Part shown: in pieces, positions 61,801 to 64,000 of the stretch
Position numbering within the stretch: the first letter of the stretch is position 1
How the letters are laid out: each line of letters starts with the position of its first letter
Assembly (NCBI GenBank): GCA_014549065.1
Contig: JACDOX010000169.1
Span: 1,310,414 to 1,374,413, forward strand
DNA: 64,000 bases
DNA from: Cardinalis cardinalis
Lineage: Eukaryota > Chordata > Aves > Passeriformes > Cardinalidae
Direction of reading: 5' to 3'
Position numbers and translations under genes: made by a program
Notes under the pieces: generated by a model
Databases searched by the model: none
What the model saw: the letters and a program-made list of their open reading frames with translations, nothing else
What the model was told of the DNA's origin: nothing

Positions 61801-64000
61801 TTTTGCCTCTAGGGGTTGTATTGCTGAGGTTCAGTTTCTGCTTCATCTTGCTGTCATTCTCAACTGTAATATAACTTGCTGGACCCAGCATGCTTTTGCC
61901 TGCTTTTTCATTTTCTTTTCTTCTTTTTCTGCAATTTTTGTATAAAAGGTAATACTTTTCCCTATTTGGCTGTTAAAATAACAATTTAGGAAGGCNACAG
62001 GTCCTGATCTTACAAGGCAGTCCCAGGAGACCTCTTTCTCTTCTCCTCCAGAATAGCTGAGATTTCTCAGGAGAGTGGAATGGCCAGGTGGCTCTGCTTG
62101 CAGGTTNGGTGACATTGATCATTTGTGTTTAGGTTTGAATGAGGTGAGGTATTTACTATACNCTCAGAAGGTTAACTGTTTTTCTAGAGTGAGGTCATTT
62201 TATTGTGGTCACAGTTGTATAAAGAATTGTCTGAATTACTGCCAAAAGGTAAGTGACTGAAGTGTGTTGTTTCTTTGCTCTTGAAGTTTTAAGTGTCCTA
62301 AGTGCTACCCTGAATCTTTAAGTCCCTTGGGCCGTGGCTTTTTNCTTATTGATAGCAACTTTGCTTTGTGTGAGAGTAAGAATTGTTGTAAATAGTTCAA
62401 GTTGGGGCCATGCAAACCCTCAATTTCACACATCCACTGCCTGGATTTTTTCACATGCCTGTGAAGAACTTCACAGAATTATCACTTAGCCTGACAGGAC
62501 CTAGTGTTTCTGTGTTCTCCAAAGTGTTCACAAATAAGAGTTTTATTTCTATTGCTACAACCAAAAAGAGAGAGGCAAATAAGAGAGGGCCAAAGAAACA
62601 CAGCAATAACAGGTAAAACAGTGAGCACAAAAGTTTTGGGGGGTGGGCGGGAAAGGAAATAAATTTATCAGAATAGTGTGAGAATCAAATAAAATGACAA
62701 TAAAATAAAATTGAATATTTCCTAAAGATAGAACCTGCCAACAACCTTAGTTCCCTTTTGTTTCGCTCCTCCAAACTGTTGTTGTCAAAAGCCCTTGGTG
62801 CCAGCTGCTCTGCAGTTTTCTCTGGTGTTGTTAGCACATGCAGTCTCTGTGCTTCCCCTGGTTTGCAGTGCCCTTCTGTGTCACAGACTGTTTCTGAGAT
62901 GGTTGCTTCTTTCAGCCCCTGGGCCTTAGCAGGAGAATGAAGCTTGAAGGCCTGTGGCCATAGCACAACAATGTTGCAAGTTCTTATGCTCATTTCCTGT
63001 CCTTAAACTGGCAATATTTGTTACTGGCAAACACATTGCCTCCAAGCTGTTTGTTGGAGAGTGTAAATAGTGGTTTGTGTGGTTTTGAGTTCACCCCTCA
63101 CCGTTGTTGGGTGGCTTTGGTTGTTTTGTTTGGTTTTGGTTTTGGATAGGGATATTTGGAGGGAGACATTTGGGGTTTCTTAACCTGTATGATCCACCTT
63201 GGCTTGTTCAGTGTTCATTAAATAAGTTCTGTAATGGAAAACACCTCAGGGTACAGCACATCTATAAAACCTTATCACTGAATCAAGCAGGGGGTCCTAC
63301 TGAAGAACAGAACATGATTAGTTGTACAAAATATCTGTAAATATACATCATCTCAGGGCATCTTTACTTTGAGAATGACCTAAAAATGGCATCTTTCCAC
63401 TTACTGGATTTNCTGTTATCTGTTGAGTTACTGCCACTTTTTGCTTTTGTTTTGCAGGAAAAGCTATATGAAAAATTGCAGGGGATAAGAAGGATCATGG
63501 GGTTTGTGTCTTTTCCCCTAAAAGTAGACNTGCTCTGATCTAGAATTAGTCCCACAAGATGCATGCAGGAAACTATTGCAAAACATTTTTGGCCAGCAGT
63601 GGGAAGAACCTTGCTTCAGGCTTTGTGGAAATAGTAGTTTTAAAATCCGTTCAGATGAAATTGTCACATTTGATACAACATTCTGGAAATCATGAACATT
63701 CCCNTGCCATTTTTAGTCATTGTCAGAGATAAGATAGAGTATAATGCAGAACTTTTCAGAACCTGCTTTTGAAATAACTGGTTTTGTGCTGTCTTCATAC
63801 TACTGAAATATTTCAGTGTGTCAGTGAGTGTTGCCATTTACTGCTGCTTCCCAGCAGGAAGTCCAGTCTGCTGACATAATTAATGAAAAAGGGAATCCCC
63901 AAAAGGAGAACAGTGCATGAAAGAGGCTGGAGACCTTTACAGTTTTTTGAAGGTAAGTTTTCTCCTACTTAGTAAGAGTAATTTGTTTTGGAAAACTATT
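58821..64000 (+). other. PDSS1 intron 4 (runs off the window)
   Basis: No Asp-rich prenyl-synthase exon is present on the plus strand. Degraded LINE-like phrases near 60.0-60.5 kb are too diverged to call. Confidence 0.65.

Overview
The window is vertebrate nuclear DNA, almost certainly avian. Genes are split into short exons with GT-AG introns, and most of the sequence is AT-rich intron. Repeats are CR1 LINE fragments and an avian-type endogenous retroviral LTR. There is one assembly gap (1414-1538), and isolated 'n' bases occur throughout, as in a draft or polymorphism-masked consensus.

Three genes are supported. (1) The 3' part of APBB1IP (RIAM, a Rap1-GTP effector that recruits talin and Ena/VASP) lies on the + strand, with seven coding exons from 5475 to 30061 and a 3'UTR to about 31.2 kb. 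The RA-domain and N-terminal exons are not seen and should lie upstream of the window or in the gap. (2) A complete 19-exon SelO-family gene (protein adenylyltransferase pseudokinase) lies on the - strand from 55476 down to 33538. I reconstructed it exon by exon. All splice phases agree, the CDS sums to 1704 nt (567 aa plus stop), and it ends Cys-Ser-Ser where mammalian SELENOO ends Sec-Ser-Ser. (3) The first four coding exons of PDSS1 (decaprenyl-diphosphate synthase subunit 1, the ubiquinone side chain) lie on the + strand from 55658. The rest of PDSS1 is beyond the right edge.

Layout: APBB1IP and the SelO-like gene converge tail to tail across a short intergenic gap (about 31.2-33.2 kb) that holds a perfect 32-bp palindrome. 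The SelO-like gene and PDSS1 diverge from one CpG island, with start codons only 181 bp apart. This shared promoter may couple two enzymes whose relatives act in mitochondrial redox and ubiquinone metabolism. A GC-rich minisatellite with a 30-31 bp unit sits against the first splice donor of the SelO-like gene. Introns carry CR1 fragments (about 18.74-19.55, 28.44-29.21 and 49.27-49.71 kb), two LTR copies in opposite orientations (38833-39409 minus; about 44.22-44.61 kb plus) and a 19-unit GGAT microsatellite.

The most noteworthy item is the second, cysteine-type SelO gene in the APBB1IP-PDSS1 interval. As far as I know mammals have no SelO gene at this position, but I could not check that here.
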